A stretch of DNA of 63,894 bases from Thalassolituus sp. UBA1087 (GCA_002314145.1 DCCG01000039.1:1-63894); one strand, 5' to 3'. Positions 16,211 through 25,330 are shown, counted from the stretch's first letter. The notes: a model not told the origin generated them from the letters alone. Program-made: numbers and translations.

Positions 16211-17983
16211 TTATTCTGCTTTTGGTTTTTCACGCAGTTTGATGTGCAGATCGCGCAGCTGAGCATTACTCACGATCCCCGGCGCCTGGGTCATAACACA
16301 GGCAGCCGACTGGGTTTTCGGGAAGGCAATGACTTCACGGATAGAGTTAGCACCTGTCATCAGCATGATCAGACGATCCAGACCGAATGCCAGACCACCG
16401 TGTGGTGGCGCACCGAATTTCAGCGCGTCCAGCAGGAAGCCGAATTTCTCACGCTGTTCTTCTTCAGAAATACCCAGCACTTCGAAGACTGTTTCCTGCA
16501 TGGCTTCGTCATGAATACGGATAGAACCACCGCCCAGCTCAACGCCGTTGAGTACCATGTCATAGGCGCGGGACAGTGCTTCCAGTGGGTTCGCTTTCAG
16601 TTCTTCCGGTGAGCAGCTCGGAGCTGTGAACGGATGGTGCAGCGCCGAAATCGAACCGTCGTCGTTCTCTTCGAACATCGGGAAGTCGACCACCCACAAC
16701 GCAGCCCATTCGCTGGTGTAGAGGTTCATGTCTTCTGCCACTTTGCAGCGCAATGCGCCCAGTGCTTCGTTCACAACTTTGGTTTTATCTGCACCAAAGA
16801 ACACGATATCGCCGTTTTTCGCGTCGACTTTTTCCATGATCTTCATGGTGTTGTCGTCGCCGATAAACTTAATGATCGGAGACTGCAGGCCTTCAATACC
16901 TTTTTCAATCTCGTTCACTTTGATCCAGGCCAGACCTTTGGCACCGTAAATACCAACGTATTTGGTGTACTCATCAATCTGTTTACGCGACAGCTCAGCA
17001 CCACCCGGTACTTTCAGGGCTGCCACACGGCCTTTCGGATCTTTTGCCGGACCGGCAAAGACTTTGAATTCGATATCCTGCAGGAATTCAGCCACGTCGA
17101 CGATTTCCATCGGGATACGCATATCCGGTTTATCAGAGCCGTATTTGCTCATCGCTTCGGCATAAGGCATCTGCGGGAAGTCACCCAGATCCACACCCAG
17201 TTCTTTCTGGAAGATGCCTTTGATCATGTCCTGCGTCAGGCCCATGATGGTGTCTTCATCAATGAAAGACGCCTCGATATCAATCTGGGTAAATTCAGGC
17301 TGACGGTCAGCCCGCAGATCTTCATCGCGGAAGCACTTGGCAATCTGGTAGTAACGGTCGAAGCCGGACACCATCAGCAGCTGTTTGAACAGCTGTGGTG
17401 ATTGTGGCAGCGCAAAGAAGGAACCTTCATGCGTACGGCTGGGCACCAGATAGTCACGGGCACCTTCCGGAGTCGCACGGGTAAGAATCGGCGTTTCGAT
17501 GTCCAGGAAACCGTTTTCATCCATGTAGTTACGGATGGCCGTGGTCACTTTGGAACGGAAACGCAGTTTCTCCTGCATTTCCGGACGGCGCATATCCATG
17601 TAACGGAACTTCAGACGGACGTCTTCGCCCACATCGCTGTAGTCATCCAGCGGGAACGGCGGCGTCGCAGCCTTATTGAGGATGTTAATGTCTTTCCCCA
17701 GCACCTCAATCTGGCCGGTCTTCATGTTGTCGTTAATCGTCCCTTCCGGGCGACCACGTACACGGCCGGTAATCTGCACGACAAACTCAGAGCGAACACT
17801 GTCCGCGGTATTGAAGGCTTCCACCGTATCCGGGTCGAAGACCACCTGCACCAGACCTTCACGGTCACGGACGTCGAGGAAGATTACGCCCCCGTGGTCA
17901 CGGCGACGATGCACCCAGCCACAGAAGGTTACGGTTTGATCGATCAAAGTTTCGTTGATATCACCACAATAGTGCGTGCGCAT
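16211..17983 (-). CDS. aspS: Aspartate-tRNA ligase
   Basis: Class IIb aminoacyl-tRNA synthetase of about 590 residues charging tRNA-Asp. The N-terminal OB-fold anticodon-binding domain begins MRTHYCGDINETLIDQTVTFCGWVHRRRDHGG. Class II motif 2 is FRDEDLRADRQPEFTQID and motif 3 is GLAFGLDRL. The bacterial-type GAD insertion lies between motifs 2 and 3. Start taken at ATG 17983 by family N-terminus; the frame is open to 18097, with in-frame ATG at 17998, but those residues are not family-like. The gene is followed by a strong terminator. Confidence 0.96.
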   Translation of the reverse strand: MRTHYCGDINETLIDQTVTFCGWVHRRRDHGGVIFLDVRDREGLVQVVFDPDTVEAFNTADSVRSEFVVQITGRVRGRPEGTINDNMKTGQIEVLGKDINILNKAATPPFPLDDYSDVGEDVRLKFRYMDMRRPEMQEKLRFRSKVTTAIRNYMDENGFLDIETPILTRATPEGARDYLVPSRTHEGSFFALPQSPQLFKQLLMVSGFDRYYQIAKCFRDEDLRADRQPEFTQIDIEASFIDEDTIMGLTQDMIKGIFQKELGVDLGDFPQMPYAEAMSKYGSDKPDMRIPMEIVDVAEFLQDIEFKVFAGPAKDPKGRVAALKVPGGAELSRKQIDEYTKYVGIYGAKGLAWIKVNEIEKGIEGLQSPIIKFIGDDNTMKIMEKVDAKNGDIVFFGADKTKVVNEALGALRCKVAEDMNLYTSEWAALWVVDFPMFEENDDGSISALHHPFTAPSCSPEELKANPLEALSRAYDMVLNGVELGGGSIRIHDEAMQETVFEVLGISEEEQREKFGFLLDALKFGAPPHGGLAFGLDRLIMLMTGANSIREVIAFPKTQSAACVMTQAPGIVSNAQLRDLHIKLREKPKAE

Positions 17984-18419
17984 TGCCTGGTCCTGCATCT
18001 CTTGTCGTTGAGGGCCTGAAGCAGCAGCCTCCGGGTGAGCGGAGGGGTGCTGTAAAACGGCCGGATATAAAAAGGCAGGCAGTATACCGGATTTCACCCG
18101 TTATCCGATACCTTCAGCGCAGGGGAAATAGTCAGCACAGTGATTTCCACCCCCCCTGGCCGGGCAGCTGCGCAAGCCGCGGCAGATCATTCTGCCTGAT
18201 GCTCAGTCAGCTGCCGCTTCTGCCATCATTCAATGCCGTATGCGTCAGTCTGGCACGGCAGTGCTGTCAGGCCGCCGGCAGGCGCAGAATGTCGGCTCTG
18301 GCAGCCACAGCCATGGGTCACCGGGAGCGAATCCGGCGATCCGGGCCGTCATTTCATGCCTAAATCATTTTTTTGAGAAAAATCCCTGAAAAACAGGGGT
18401 AAAACGCTTGCCACACATC
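17984..18419. other. Intergenic region between aspS and the HU-like gene
   Basis: This holds the divergent promoters of aspS and the HU-like gene but no convincing gene. Short GC-rich hairpins occur (for example CCTCCG near 18030 pairing with CGGAGG, and GGCAGATCATTCTGCC near 18182). Open frames here have no ribosome-binding site and no family-like sequence. No clear sigma-70 promoter could be assigned. Confidence 0.5.
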
Positions 18420-18483
18420 GGGATTTACTTAAAAATCCCACGAGTCCTTTATCTCAGAGGAAACAGAAGGCCTCGCATGAGAT
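18420..18483 (+). promoter_or_regulatory. Two stem-loops in the leader of the HU-like gene
   Basis: GGGATTT (18420-18426) pairs with AAATCCC (18433-18439). Then ATCTCA (18451-18456) pairs with TGAGAT (18478-18483), with an inner GAGG/CCTC pairing (18457-18460 with 18471-18474). Both are 40-100 nt before the start codon and look like a structured 5' UTR of an abundant protein mRNA. Any regulatory role is inference. Confidence 0.45.
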
Positions 18484-18521
18484 AAGCCGACTGGAACTAC
18501 AATCATCATAAGGATCCAAAT

Positions 18522-18971
18522 ATGGCCGCACGTAAAGCACCTGCTAAAAAAGCAGTAGCAAAGAAAGCACCAGCCAAGAAAGCACCGGCTAAAAAAGCTG
18601 CAGCGAAAAAAGCCCCGGCGGCTAAAGCAGCAGCACCAGCCCGCAAAATGACGGCGATTTCCGATAAATACACCAAGACTCAGATTGTTAACGAAATCGT
18701 TGATAACACAGGTCTGACACGCAAAGACGTGAATGCTGTGATGGATGAGCTGTCTGTGCTGATCGAACGTCATATCAAAAAACGTGGTGCAGGCGAATTT
18801 ACTCTGCCAGGTCTGCTGAAAATCAAGACCATCAAAAAACCTGCTCAGAAAGCACGTAAGAATGTTCCGAATCCATTCCGTCCGGGTGAAACCATGGACG
18901 TTGCAGCCAAACCTGCCACTACCAAAGTGAAGGTTCTGCCGCTGAAAAAACTGAAGGATATGGCCCTGTAA
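18522..18971 (+). CDS. HU-family DNA-binding protein with Lys/Ala-rich histone-like tail
   Basis: Nucleoid protein of 149 residues. Residues 1-42 are a low-complexity tail built from AKKAPAKKA-type repeats, like eukaryotic histone H1 tails. Residues 45-149 are an HU/IHF-type fold (TKTQIVNEIVDNTGLTRKDVNAVMDELSVLI, GAGEFTLPGLLKIK, ARKNVPNPFRPGETMDV). The PNPFRPGETM stretch occupies the place of the DNA-binding beta arm tip (RNPxTGE in HU). It probably binds DNA without sequence preference and compacts the chromosome. It has a structured leader and a strong terminator and appears monocistronic. HU proteins with such tails are found in several gammaproteobacteria. Confidence 0.9.
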   Translation: MAARKAPAKKAVAKKAPAKKAPAKKAAAKKAPAAKAAAPARKMTAISDKYTKTQIVNEIVDNTGLTRKDVNAVMDELSVLIERHIKKRGAGEFTLPGLLKIKTIKKPAQKARKNVPNPFRPGETMDVAAKPATTKVKVLPLKKLKDMAL

Positions 18972-18986
18972 GCGCCAGCCTGTCAG

Positions 18987-19023
18987 AAAAACGGTCTGAC
19001 CGCCTGGCGGCAGACCGTTTTTT
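18987..19023 (+). terminator. Rho-independent terminator after the HU-like gene
   Basis: ACGGTCTG (18991-18998) pairs with CAGACCGT (19011-19018), with a further inner CCGCC/GGCGG pairing, followed by a T run. Confidence 0.9.
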
Positions 19024-19052
19024 ATTGCCTGCCGTTTACGGATCTTCTCACC

Positions 19053-19658
19053 ATGACTGAGCAACTGATCCCTCTTCTCAACGAGGTCGGCCAGTGCACT
19101 CAGTGCGCCGGACATCTGCCGCTGGGACCCCGCCCGGTGGTACGCATCAGCACGACGGCCAGAATCCTGGTCATCGGTCAGGCGCCCGGCACCAAAGTGC
19201 ATGCTTCCGGTATTCCCTGGGATGATGCCAGTGGTAAACGTCTGCGCCAGTGGATGGGCGTCGATGATGAAACATTTTACGATGTTGACCGCATTGCCAT
19301 TATGCCGATGGGTTTCTGTTACCCCGGCAAAGGTAAAAGCGGCGACCTGCCGCCACGGCCGGAATGCGCACAACGCTGGCATCAGCCACTGCGGGATTTA
19401 ATGCCGGAGATTCAGCTCACGCTGCTGATCGGCCAATATGGACAGAATTATTATCTGCACGACGAATTTAAAACACTCACAGAACGGGTAAAACACTGGC
19501 GCGATTATCCGCCTGACTATTTCGCCCTGCCCCATCCTTCGCCAAGAAACCAGCTGTGGCTGAAAAAGAATCCCTGGTTTGAGCAGGAAGCCATCCCTGA
19601 ACTGCAATCCCGTATACGTCACTACCTGGCCCGCCCATCACTGGCAACAGAGGGATAA
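19053..19658 (+). CDS. Uracil-DNA glycosylase superfamily protein
   Basis: Protein of 201 residues in the uracil-DNA glycosylase-like superfamily. Motif 1 is VIGQAPGTKVHASGIPWDDASG and motif 2 is LPHPSPRN, which correspond to the substrate-pocket and minor-groove loops. An N-terminal CTQC pair may be a remnant of the Fe-S ligands of family 4/5 enzymes, but the full four-cysteine set is not evident. Many such proteins are annotated as UDG-family without proven glycosylase activity. It begins just after the HU terminator and seems to be transcribed alone. Confidence 0.85.
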   Translation: MTEQLIPLLNEVGQCTQCAGHLPLGPRPVVRISTTARILVIGQAPGTKVHASGIPWDDASGKRLRQWMGVDDETFYDVDRIAIMPMGFCYPGKGKSGDLPPRPECAQRWHQPLRDLMPEIQLTLLIGQYGQNYYLHDEFKTLTERVKHWRDYPPDYFALPHPSPRNQLWLKKNPWFEQEAIPELQSRIRHYLARPSLATEG

Positions 19659-19813
19659 TCCTGCCCCACTGACTGCCGATACATAACCAGACAGTTATGC
19701 GACATCGCGCCGCATATTGACGCGCCGGCGGATAGATGACAATGCACAGTATCAGCCTTTATTGCGCCCATTTGATCAGGTGATCAGGGCCATGCCAACA
19801 CCGGAAAAGCATA

Positions 19814-20260
19814 ATGAAAAAAACATTCTTTCTTTGCGCATTGAGCATCAGCCCGCTGTTGATGTCTGCGCCTGCCCAGGCAGAAGAAACCCGCGAAGCC
19901 GTCAGGCTTAATGAACAACAGCATGACTGGGTACTGGAATACATGCGCCGCATGCTGGAAACCGTCAGCGATATGCAGGGCCATCTGGCCACGGGCAATA
20001 CAGAGAAGGTTGCTGAGCAGGCAACGTCTGTGCGGTCATTTGCCCGCAATACCAAACCCAGAGGGATTGGTAAGCAGTTTCCGGCGGGCTTTAAAAGTAT
20101 GGCCCGGCAAATGAATGCCAGCTGGACAGAACTTGCAACGCCAACAGACGATGCGGCGCAGATAAGCGCTACGACCCAAAAACTGCTGAACAGCTGTAAT
20201 GCCTGTCACCGGGTGTACTATTTACCCCCGGTTACCCCCGGCGGCGCATTGATTGAATGA
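19814..20260 (+). CDS. Cytochrome c'-like periplasmic haem protein
   Basis: Exported protein of 148 residues with signal peptide 1-23 (cleavage after APAQA). The single haem site CNACH at 128-132 sits near the C-terminus at the end of a predicted four-helix bundle, which is the layout of cytochrome c' and cytochrome c-556-type proteins. Helices are suggested by NEQQHDWVLEYMRRMLETVSDM and the following amphipathic stretches. Its role may be electron transfer or binding of small gases such as NO; neither can be read from the sequence. It converges on the MBL hydrolase gene. Confidence 0.82.
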   Translation: MKKTFFLCALSISPLLMSAPAQAEETREAVRLNEQQHDWVLEYMRRMLETVSDMQGHLATGNTEKVAEQATSVRSFARNTKPRGIGKQFPAGFKSMARQMNASWTELATPTDDAAQISATTQKLLNSCNACHRVYYLPPVTPGGALIE

Positions 20261-20304
20261 CGATCACCAGCGTATTCAACCCGGCACCGCCGGGTCAGTA
20301 TTGC

Positions 20305-21099
20305 TTACCATTGATCGCGCAGACTGCGTAAGGCACGGAAAACATCCCGGTCCCCTTCACCCAGCTGCGGAAATTCCTGTTTCAGGTGCTGGCGGACAGC
20401 GCTACTGTGCAGGCGTAAAAACGGATTATATTCACGCTCCTGACCTAACGTCATCACCGGCATATCGTCCGCTTCATTGGCCTGCACCTGATCCAGCCAG
20501 TAATCCACCATGGAATTTTCCGGCTCCCGGGTACGGGCAAAATTCAGATTATTGATCATGTAGTCGTGCCCCGGATACAGCAGGGTTTCATCCGGTAATG
20601 GCTGCAGCTGTGATACAAAGCTTTCATACATATCATCCACATTGCCACCATTGCGGCAATTCCCGGCGCAGGCATTAAATAAGGTATCGCCGGAAAATAG
20701 CACAGGCACCGGATTGGTCTCCGACACTTCCGCCAGCAGACACAGATGCACAGCAGTATGGCCGGGAGTAAACAATACTTTCAGCCGGATGGTGCCCACT
20801 TCCACAACATCTCCGGCAACCAGACCGTGGGCCTGATCGGGTATTTTTCCCATGGCGTTTTTATGCGCCCATACCGGTGCACCGGTGGCAGCCTGAACCA
20901 CCGGGTTACCATCAATATGATCGTGATGTTCGTGGGTATTAATAATAAGTTTGATCTGCAGCTGATGCTCATCTGCCAGAGCCAGCATCTGTTCGCCATC
21001 AAGCGGGTCCAGCGCAATGGCCTGACCGGTTTCTTCGCAACCGATCAGATAATTGAAATTACGCAGGCCGTTGTGCATGTATCGTCGAAGAACCAGCAT
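20305..21099 (-). CDS. Metallo-beta-lactamase-fold hydrolase, glyoxalase II-like
   Basis: MBL-fold enzyme of 264 residues resembling hydroxyacylglutathione hydrolase, which releases D-lactate and glutathione from S-lactoylglutathione. The zinc motif is NTHEHHDHIDG (THxHxDH), with further ligands in FTPGHTAVH, FSGDTLF and YPGHDY. The C-terminal part (LGQEREYNPFLRLHSSAVRQHL) is the HAGH C-terminal substrate-binding region. It follows a HIT-family gene by 9 bp in the same direction, so the two are probably co-transcribed. Whether glutathione thioesters are the true substrate is not certain. Confidence 0.87.
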   Translation of the reverse strand: MLVLRRYMHNGLRNFNYLIGCEETGQAIALDPLDGEQMLALADEHQLQIKLIINTHEHHDHIDGNPVVQAATGAPVWAHKNAMGKIPDQAHGLVAGDVVEVGTIRLKVLFTPGHTAVHLCLLAEVSETNPVPVLFSGDTLFNACAGNCRNGGNVDDMYESFVSQLQPLPDETLLYPGHDYMINNLNFARTREPENSMVDYWLDQVQANEADDMPVMTLGQEREYNPFLRLHSSAVRQHLKQEFPQLGEGDRDVFRALRSLRDQW

Positions 21100-21108
21100 A
21101 AATCCCCC

Positions 21109-21567
21109 TTACCAGTAAATGTAATTTTCTGCGTCGTCCTCGCCATCCAGATCTGCCACAAAATGGCTGCTGAACAGGTTTTTAAGCTCATGTACCCGGG
21201 TTTCCAGAGCATCCGAGCCATATGGCACCGCCGCACTGTGGCCCCACACCGGCCCCGGCCAGGCCGGATCATCTTCATAACGGGCAATATGATGCACATG
21301 CAGCTGTGCTACCACATTCCCCAACGAAGCCACATTCATGGATCTGGCCGAAAAATGATCGGACATTTTTTCCAGAACCCAGCTTGATTCTTTCATCAGC
21401 TGGATGCGGTCTTCCCCGGAAAGATGGTAAATTTCTTTGGCATCGATTCTGGCGGGCACCAGAATGACCCAGGGGTAGCGGCTGTCGTTCATCAACAGCA
21501 CCTGACATAAAGGCAGACGACCAATCAGGGTGGTGTCTGACTGCAGACGTTCGTCCAGTTGGAACAT
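21109..21567 (-). CDS. HIT-family nucleotide-binding protein
   Basis: Histidine-triad protein of 152 residues, expected to hydrolyse or transfer nucleotidyl groups. The triad lies in AQLHVHHIARYEDDPAWPGPVWG, where HVHH places the catalytic His. The DDPAWPGPVWG extension is typical of the bacterial HIT subgroup often found beside glyoxalase-like genes. Start taken at ATG 21567, preceded by GGAGAG with good spacing, rather than at 21591. It is the first gene of a two-gene unit with the glyoxalase II-like hydrolase. Confidence 0.88.
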   Translation of the reverse strand: MFQLDERLQSDTTLIGRLPLCQVLLMNDSRYPWVILVPARIDAKEIYHLSGEDRIQLMKESSWVLEKMSDHFSARSMNVASLGNVVAQLHVHHIARYEDDPAWPGPVWGHSAAVPYGSDALETRVHELKNLFSSHFVADLDGEDDAENYIYW

Positions 21568-21667
21568 ATTTCTCTCCGAGCCATCGGTCATAGTGCAATC
21601 ATAGGCCGGGATGGCGCCCGGGTCACCATCTTTCAGGGAGAGCAGACAGCGACATCAAGGCAGTACT

Positions 21668-22828
21668 ATGAGTGAATTTGAGGCGCGACACAGTATTTAC
21701 GACATACCGCAGCAGCACTGGGACGCCCTGTATCAGAGGCTGCAGCCGGCGGGCTACCCTTTCCTCGATTACCGTTTTCTGGCAGCACTCGAAGACAGCG
21801 GCTGCATCGGCGCGGCAACGGATCACCCCAGTGGCTGGCAACCCTGCTATCTCACCGACAGCCGCCACAGTCTGATTGTTCCCACCTTTGTGAAGCAGCA
21901 CAGCTACGCCGAATATGTGTTCGACTGGAGCTGGGCTGAAGCTTATCAGCGCTACGGTCTGGCTTATTACCCGAAACTGCTGTGGGCGATGCCCTTTACC
22001 CCGGCCAGCGGACCACGACTGCTGGGCGACCCACAGGATTTGTCACGGGCTATGGATTGGGTACAGGCTTACACCGAAGGGGAGCAATTATCAGGCTGGC
22101 ACCTGAATTTTACCGATCAAGAGACCACGGACTACCTGCAGAGTCAGACTGCACCTGCGCACCGTCAGGGCTGCCAGTTCCACTGGTTTAACCGTGACTA
22201 CCAGAGCTTTGATCATTACCTGCAACACTTCGTCAGCCGTAAACGTAAATCGGTACGTAAAGAGCGCCAGCGGGTAAAAGATCAGGGTATCGATGTGGTA
22301 CGAAAAACCGCAGCGGATATCAGCCCGCAAGACATGGATTTTTTCTACCGTTGCTATCAGAACACCTATCATCAGCGCGGCTCCTACCCTTACCTTAACC
22401 GCGAATTTTTCCGCCGTTTGCAGGCCGGTATGGCGGATAAATTATTATTGGTGATGGCCGCGCACCAGGGTGAGCCAGTGGCCGCCGCACTCTACTTTTT
22501 CGACAGTCAGACGCTCTACGGCCGCTATTGGGGGGCAGTTCAGGAGTTCGACGCGCTGCATTTTGAAGCCTGCTATTACCAGGGCATCGAATTCTGTATT
22601 GAACATAAACTGCAGCGTTTTGATCCGGGCACTCAGGGAGAGCACAAAATCAGCCGGGGTTTTGAGCCTGTCTATACCCACAGTTTTCATCAGTTACAGC
22701 AGCTACCGTTTCAGGATGCCGTGCAGGAATTTGCTGCTCAGGAACGACAGCATGTGGAACATTATTTTACCGAGGCCAGCACCCTGACACCGTTTCACCG
22801 CAACCCGGATGGCCCGGATCAGAATTAA
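21668..22828 (+). CDS. GNAT/FemAB-like acyltransferase (DUF482 type)
   Basis: Protein of 386 residues from ATG 21668 (MSEFEARHSIYDIPQQHW); the frame extends upstream to 21611 without a better start. It matches the DUF482 'peptidogalycan biosynthesis' group of the GNAT superfamily: FDWSWAEAYQRYGLAYYPKLLWAMPFTPASGPR, FHWFNRDYQSFDHYLQHFVSRKRKSVRKERQ and FYRCYQNTYHQRGSYPYLNREFF are characteristic blocks. The C-terminal GNAT half contains GRYWGA and FDPGTQGEHKISRGFEP. It is cytosolic and divergent from the HIT gene. The acceptor is unknown. Confidence 0.87.
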   Translation: MSEFEARHSIYDIPQQHWDALYQRLQPAGYPFLDYRFLAALEDSGCIGAATDHPSGWQPCYLTDSRHSLIVPTFVKQHSYAEYVFDWSWAEAYQRYGLAYYPKLLWAMPFTPASGPRLLGDPQDLSRAMDWVQAYTEGEQLSGWHLNFTDQETTDYLQSQTAPAHRQGCQFHWFNRDYQSFDHYLQHFVSRKRKSVRKERQRVKDQGIDVVRKTAADISPQDMDFFYRCYQNTYHQRGSYPYLNREFFRRLQAGMADKLLLVMAAHQGEPVAAALYFFDSQTLYGRYWGAVQEFDALHFEACYYQGIEFCIEHKLQRFDPGTQGEHKISRGFEPVYTHSFHQLQQLPFQDAVQEFAAQERQHVEHYFTEASTLTPFHRNPDGPDQN

Positions 22829-22860
22829 AAAAGCCCGGGCTGGCAAGCCAGTGACCGGGC
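22827..22860 (-). terminator. Terminator at the end of the dctQM transcript
   Basis: GCCCGG (22833-22838) pairs with CCGGGC (22855-22860) with inner CTGG/CCAG pairing. On the minus strand it is followed by six T. Between it and dctM lie further GC-rich hairpins (around 22890-22975), so the 3' UTR is highly structured. Confidence 0.7.
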
Positions 22861-22981
22861 AAAGATCTGTTACAACACTTCAGGGAGAGTAACGGCCCGG
22901 CGAACCGGGCCATAGCCGGCATCCTTGCCAGCCGGTACAACATCGGTAACAGCCGCCCCGCCGTGGAGGCGGCTTATGGTA

Positions 22982-24370
22982 TTACAGGGATTCAAGATAC
23001 TCAGGTAACCACAGACTGATCTGCGGCACGAACGTGATCACCACCAGACAGACGAGCATCAGCAGCAACCATGGCAGACAGGCTTTGATGGCCCAGCCAA
23101 TACTCTTGCCGGTAATACCCGCGGTGACAAACAGGTTGAGCCCCACTGGCGGTGTCAGCATTCCCAGTTCCATGTTCACCACCATGATGATACCCAGGTG
23201 CACCGGATCAATACCCAGTTGCAGCGCAATCGGTAACAGAATCGGCGCCATGATCAGCAGAATCGCTGACGGTTCCATAAAGTTACCGGCCATCAACAGC
23301 AGCAGGTTCATCACAATCAGGAAGCCCCAGGCCGGCAGTCCCCATTCAACAATGGTCGCCGCCAGAGAATGCGGAATCTGCTCAGCGGTCAGCACATGGG
23401 CAAACAGCATAGCGTTGGCAATAATAAACAGCAGCGTCACACTGACGCGCGCCGCCTCACGCACAATGCCGGCAATTTCCGGGTTATAAACGGAACGCAC
23501 GGTACCGGTTAACAACAGCACCAGGTTGCGTACGCCGGCGGCGATCAGATTTTCACCTTCTTTACGCCAGGGCTGACCTTTTAACGGACCAACATCACGA
23601 TAACCCCACATGGCCACAAAGAAACCATACACAGCGGCAACGGCGGCGGCTTCCGTCGGACTGGCAACACCACCATAAATAGTGCCCAGAACCAGAATAA
23701 TCAGCAGCAAACCACCGGACGCACTGAAACCACTGCGCAGAATTTCCCTTAAACCGGCAAAGGGTTCTGCCGGCAGATTCTTACGCCGGGCAACCACATA
23801 AATGGTCACCATCAGTACCAGACCAATCAGAATACCGGGCACAAAACCGGCCATAAACATCCGGCTGGCGGACACTTCAGTGGCGGCAGAATAGACCAGC
23901 ATCACAATGGATGGCGGGATCAGAATGCCCAGTGTACCGGCGGTAGAAACCGCACCGGCAGCAAAGGATAACGGATAGCCTGCGCGCACCATGCCGGCCA
24001 GTACAATCGAGCCCACAGCGGCCACTGTCGCCGGAGATGAACCGGATACCGCGGCAAACAGCATACAGGCCAGAACCGAGGCCATCGCCAGACCACCACG
24101 GACATGACCGATACAGGCAATGGCAAAATCAATCATACGGCGGGCAACACCACCGGAAGATAAAAACGCAGAGGACAGAATAAAGAATGGAATGGCCAGC
24201 AGCGTGTAGTGCTCAGATACCGCTTCAAACAGTTTGAGCGAAATCGATGCCATGGAGTCGTTGGTAAACAACAGAATGGCAGTAATAGAAGAAAAACCCA
24301 GTGCAAAGGCAATCGGCAGACCGATGGCCATGCACACGAACAGCAGCAGGAATAACGTCAGGGCAACCAT
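22982..24370 (-). CDS. dctM: TRAP C4-dicarboxylate transporter, large permease subunit
   Basis: DctM-family integral membrane subunit of 462 residues that, with DctQ, imports substrate bound by DctP using the sodium gradient. It has 12 or more hydrophobic helices from residue 3 on. Family signatures include FSSITAILLF, PFFILSSAFLSSGGVARRMIDFA, GSSPATVAAVGSIV, GTLGILIPPSIVMLVYS and TPPVGLNLFVTAGI. It is somewhat longer than typical DctM because of an insertion around 265-300. It starts at ATG 24370, where the dctQ stop overlaps as TGATG. Substrate class is inferred from the neighbouring DctBD pair. Confidence 0.94.
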   Translation of the reverse strand: MVALTLFLLLFVCMAIGLPIAFALGFSSITAILLFTNDSMASISLKLFEAVSEHYTLLAIPFFILSSAFLSSGGVARRMIDFAIACIGHVRGGLAMASVLACMLFAAVSGSSPATVAAVGSIVLAGMVRAGYPLSFAAGAVSTAGTLGILIPPSIVMLVYSAATEVSASRMFMAGFVPGILIGLVLMVTIYVVARRKNLPAEPFAGLREILRSGFSASGGLLLIILVLGTIYGGVASPTEAAAVAAVYGFFVAMWGYRDVGPLKGQPWRKEGENLIAAGVRNLVLLLTGTVRSVYNPEIAGIVREAARVSVTLLFIIANAMLFAHVLTAEQIPHSLAATIVEWGLPAWGFLIVMNLLLLMAGNFMEPSAILLIMAPILLPIALQLGIDPVHLGIIMVVNMELGMLTPPVGLNLFVTAGITGKSIGWAIKACLPWLLLMLVCLVVITFVPQISLWLPEYLESL

Positions 24371-24906
24371 CAGGCGTCACCTCCTTTACCGTTATTCAGT
24401 TCGTTTTCATCAAAATCCACCTCACGGTGTTTATGAAAACTGTCAGCATCGCCTTTCCATACTTCCCAGGCGAGCTCCAGCAAGCGGATGGCGAGCATGG
24501 CGAAACCGGCTAACAGACCAGAGACAGCCACCCATTTCGGAATATCAATATCTTCCAGCGGGATACCGATCATTTTCAGCTTGGACACATAAATCCAGGA
24601 GCTGTAACCAAACATGCCGCTGTAAATCAGGGCTACCACCACAGAAAACAGAACCACATAACGACGCACCCCCTGGGGCAGCCGGTCGAGTAATGCGTCC
24701 ACACAGATATGGGATTTTTCCCGCACCGCCCAGGCGCAACCCAACAGTACCATCCAGGCACTGAGTAACAGGGTCGCTTCCTGAGCCCAGTGAATGCCGG
24801 TATTAAATACGAAACGGGCTATGACTTCGGCAAACACAATGAGTGTTACCACCACCAGCAATTTGCCGATGATTATGTCCTCCAGCCGGTTAATTTTCTT
24901 GATCAT
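24370..24906 (-). CDS. dctQ: TRAP transporter small permease subunit
   Basis: DctQ-family protein of 178 residues with four predicted membrane helices (about 12-30, 46-63, 85-107, 126-145). The family block WAQEATLLLSAWMVLLGCAWAVREKSHICVD is clear. It is translationally coupled to dctM by a TGATG overlap. It is the first gene of the minus-strand transport operon, read from the sigma-54 promoter at 25084-25099 with a leader of about 165 nt. Confidence 0.93.
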   Translation of the reverse strand: MIKKINRLEDIIIGKLLVVVTLIVFAEVIARFVFNTGIHWAQEATLLLSAWMVLLGCAWAVREKSHICVDALLDRLPQGVRRYVVLFSVVVALIYSGMFGYSSWIYVSKLKMIGIPLEDIDIPKWVAVSGLLAGFAMLAIRLLELAWEVWKGDADSFHKHREVDFDENELNNGKGGDA

Positions 24907-25083
24907 GGTTAGCCACCGTTATTGTTGTATTAGGGCCTGTTCACATTGATGAAGCGAGACCAGTGATTGGTTGAGCCTGGCGCCGTCCGGCCATCCCCGG
25001 ACAGGTCACAGACTCACCGGCACTGCAGCATTTAAATAAGATTATTATTAATCCACGCCGGCAGACCGTTGAGCTGCCTTTAG

Positions 25084-25099
25084 AGCAAACCCAGTGCCA
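25084..25099 (-). promoter_or_regulatory. Sigma-54 promoter of dctQM
   Basis: On the minus strand TGGCACTGGGTTTGCT matches the -24/-12 consensus TGGCAC-N5-TTGC with correct spacing. Transcription would start near 25072. It lies between dctD and dctQ and serves the transport genes. Confidence 0.88.
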
Positions 25100-25220
25100 A
25101 TTTTTTTAATTGCGTCATGAAAATGCGGACTTTTATATTCACTCTGTAAAAAATCCCACAACCACGCCTTATCCTTCCTTTCATCTACGACGAAAGTTAA
25201 AGACAACTTAAATACACAGA

Positions 25221-25278
25221 ATGGATGTCCATGAAGGGACAGGAAAATCTTAGTTAACCTTGGGTGGATATCCACCCA
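25221..25278. promoter_or_regulatory. Upstream activator sites for the dctQM sigma-54 promoter
   Basis: TGGGTGGATATCCACCCA (25261-25278) is a perfect 18-bp palindrome. ATGGATGTCCAT (25221-25232) is a weaker copy. Their centres are 43 bp apart, about four helical turns, and 155-197 bp upstream of the predicted start, as expected for an NtrC/DctD-class activator. A matching GGGTGG-N4-CCACCC site stands before dctP. Confidence 0.75.
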
Positions 25279-25330
25279 AAGCCAGTATCAGAAGGAAATA
25301 TAAGAAACAGCGCTGAACGAACGCAGCGCA

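Noticed and set aside
16634..17401. Plus-strand open frame of 255 codons inside aspS
   Set aside because: Antisense to a conserved essential gene and without recognisable protein features.
18429..19382. Minus-strand open frame of 317 codons across the HU gene
   Set aside because: Its Phe/Cys/Ser-rich stretch is the antisense of the Lys/Ala tail of the HU-like protein.
25048..25275. Minus-strand open frame of 75 codons between dctD and dctQ
   Set aside because: It overlaps both the sigma-54 promoter and the activator palindromes, has no ribosome-binding site and no family-like sequence.
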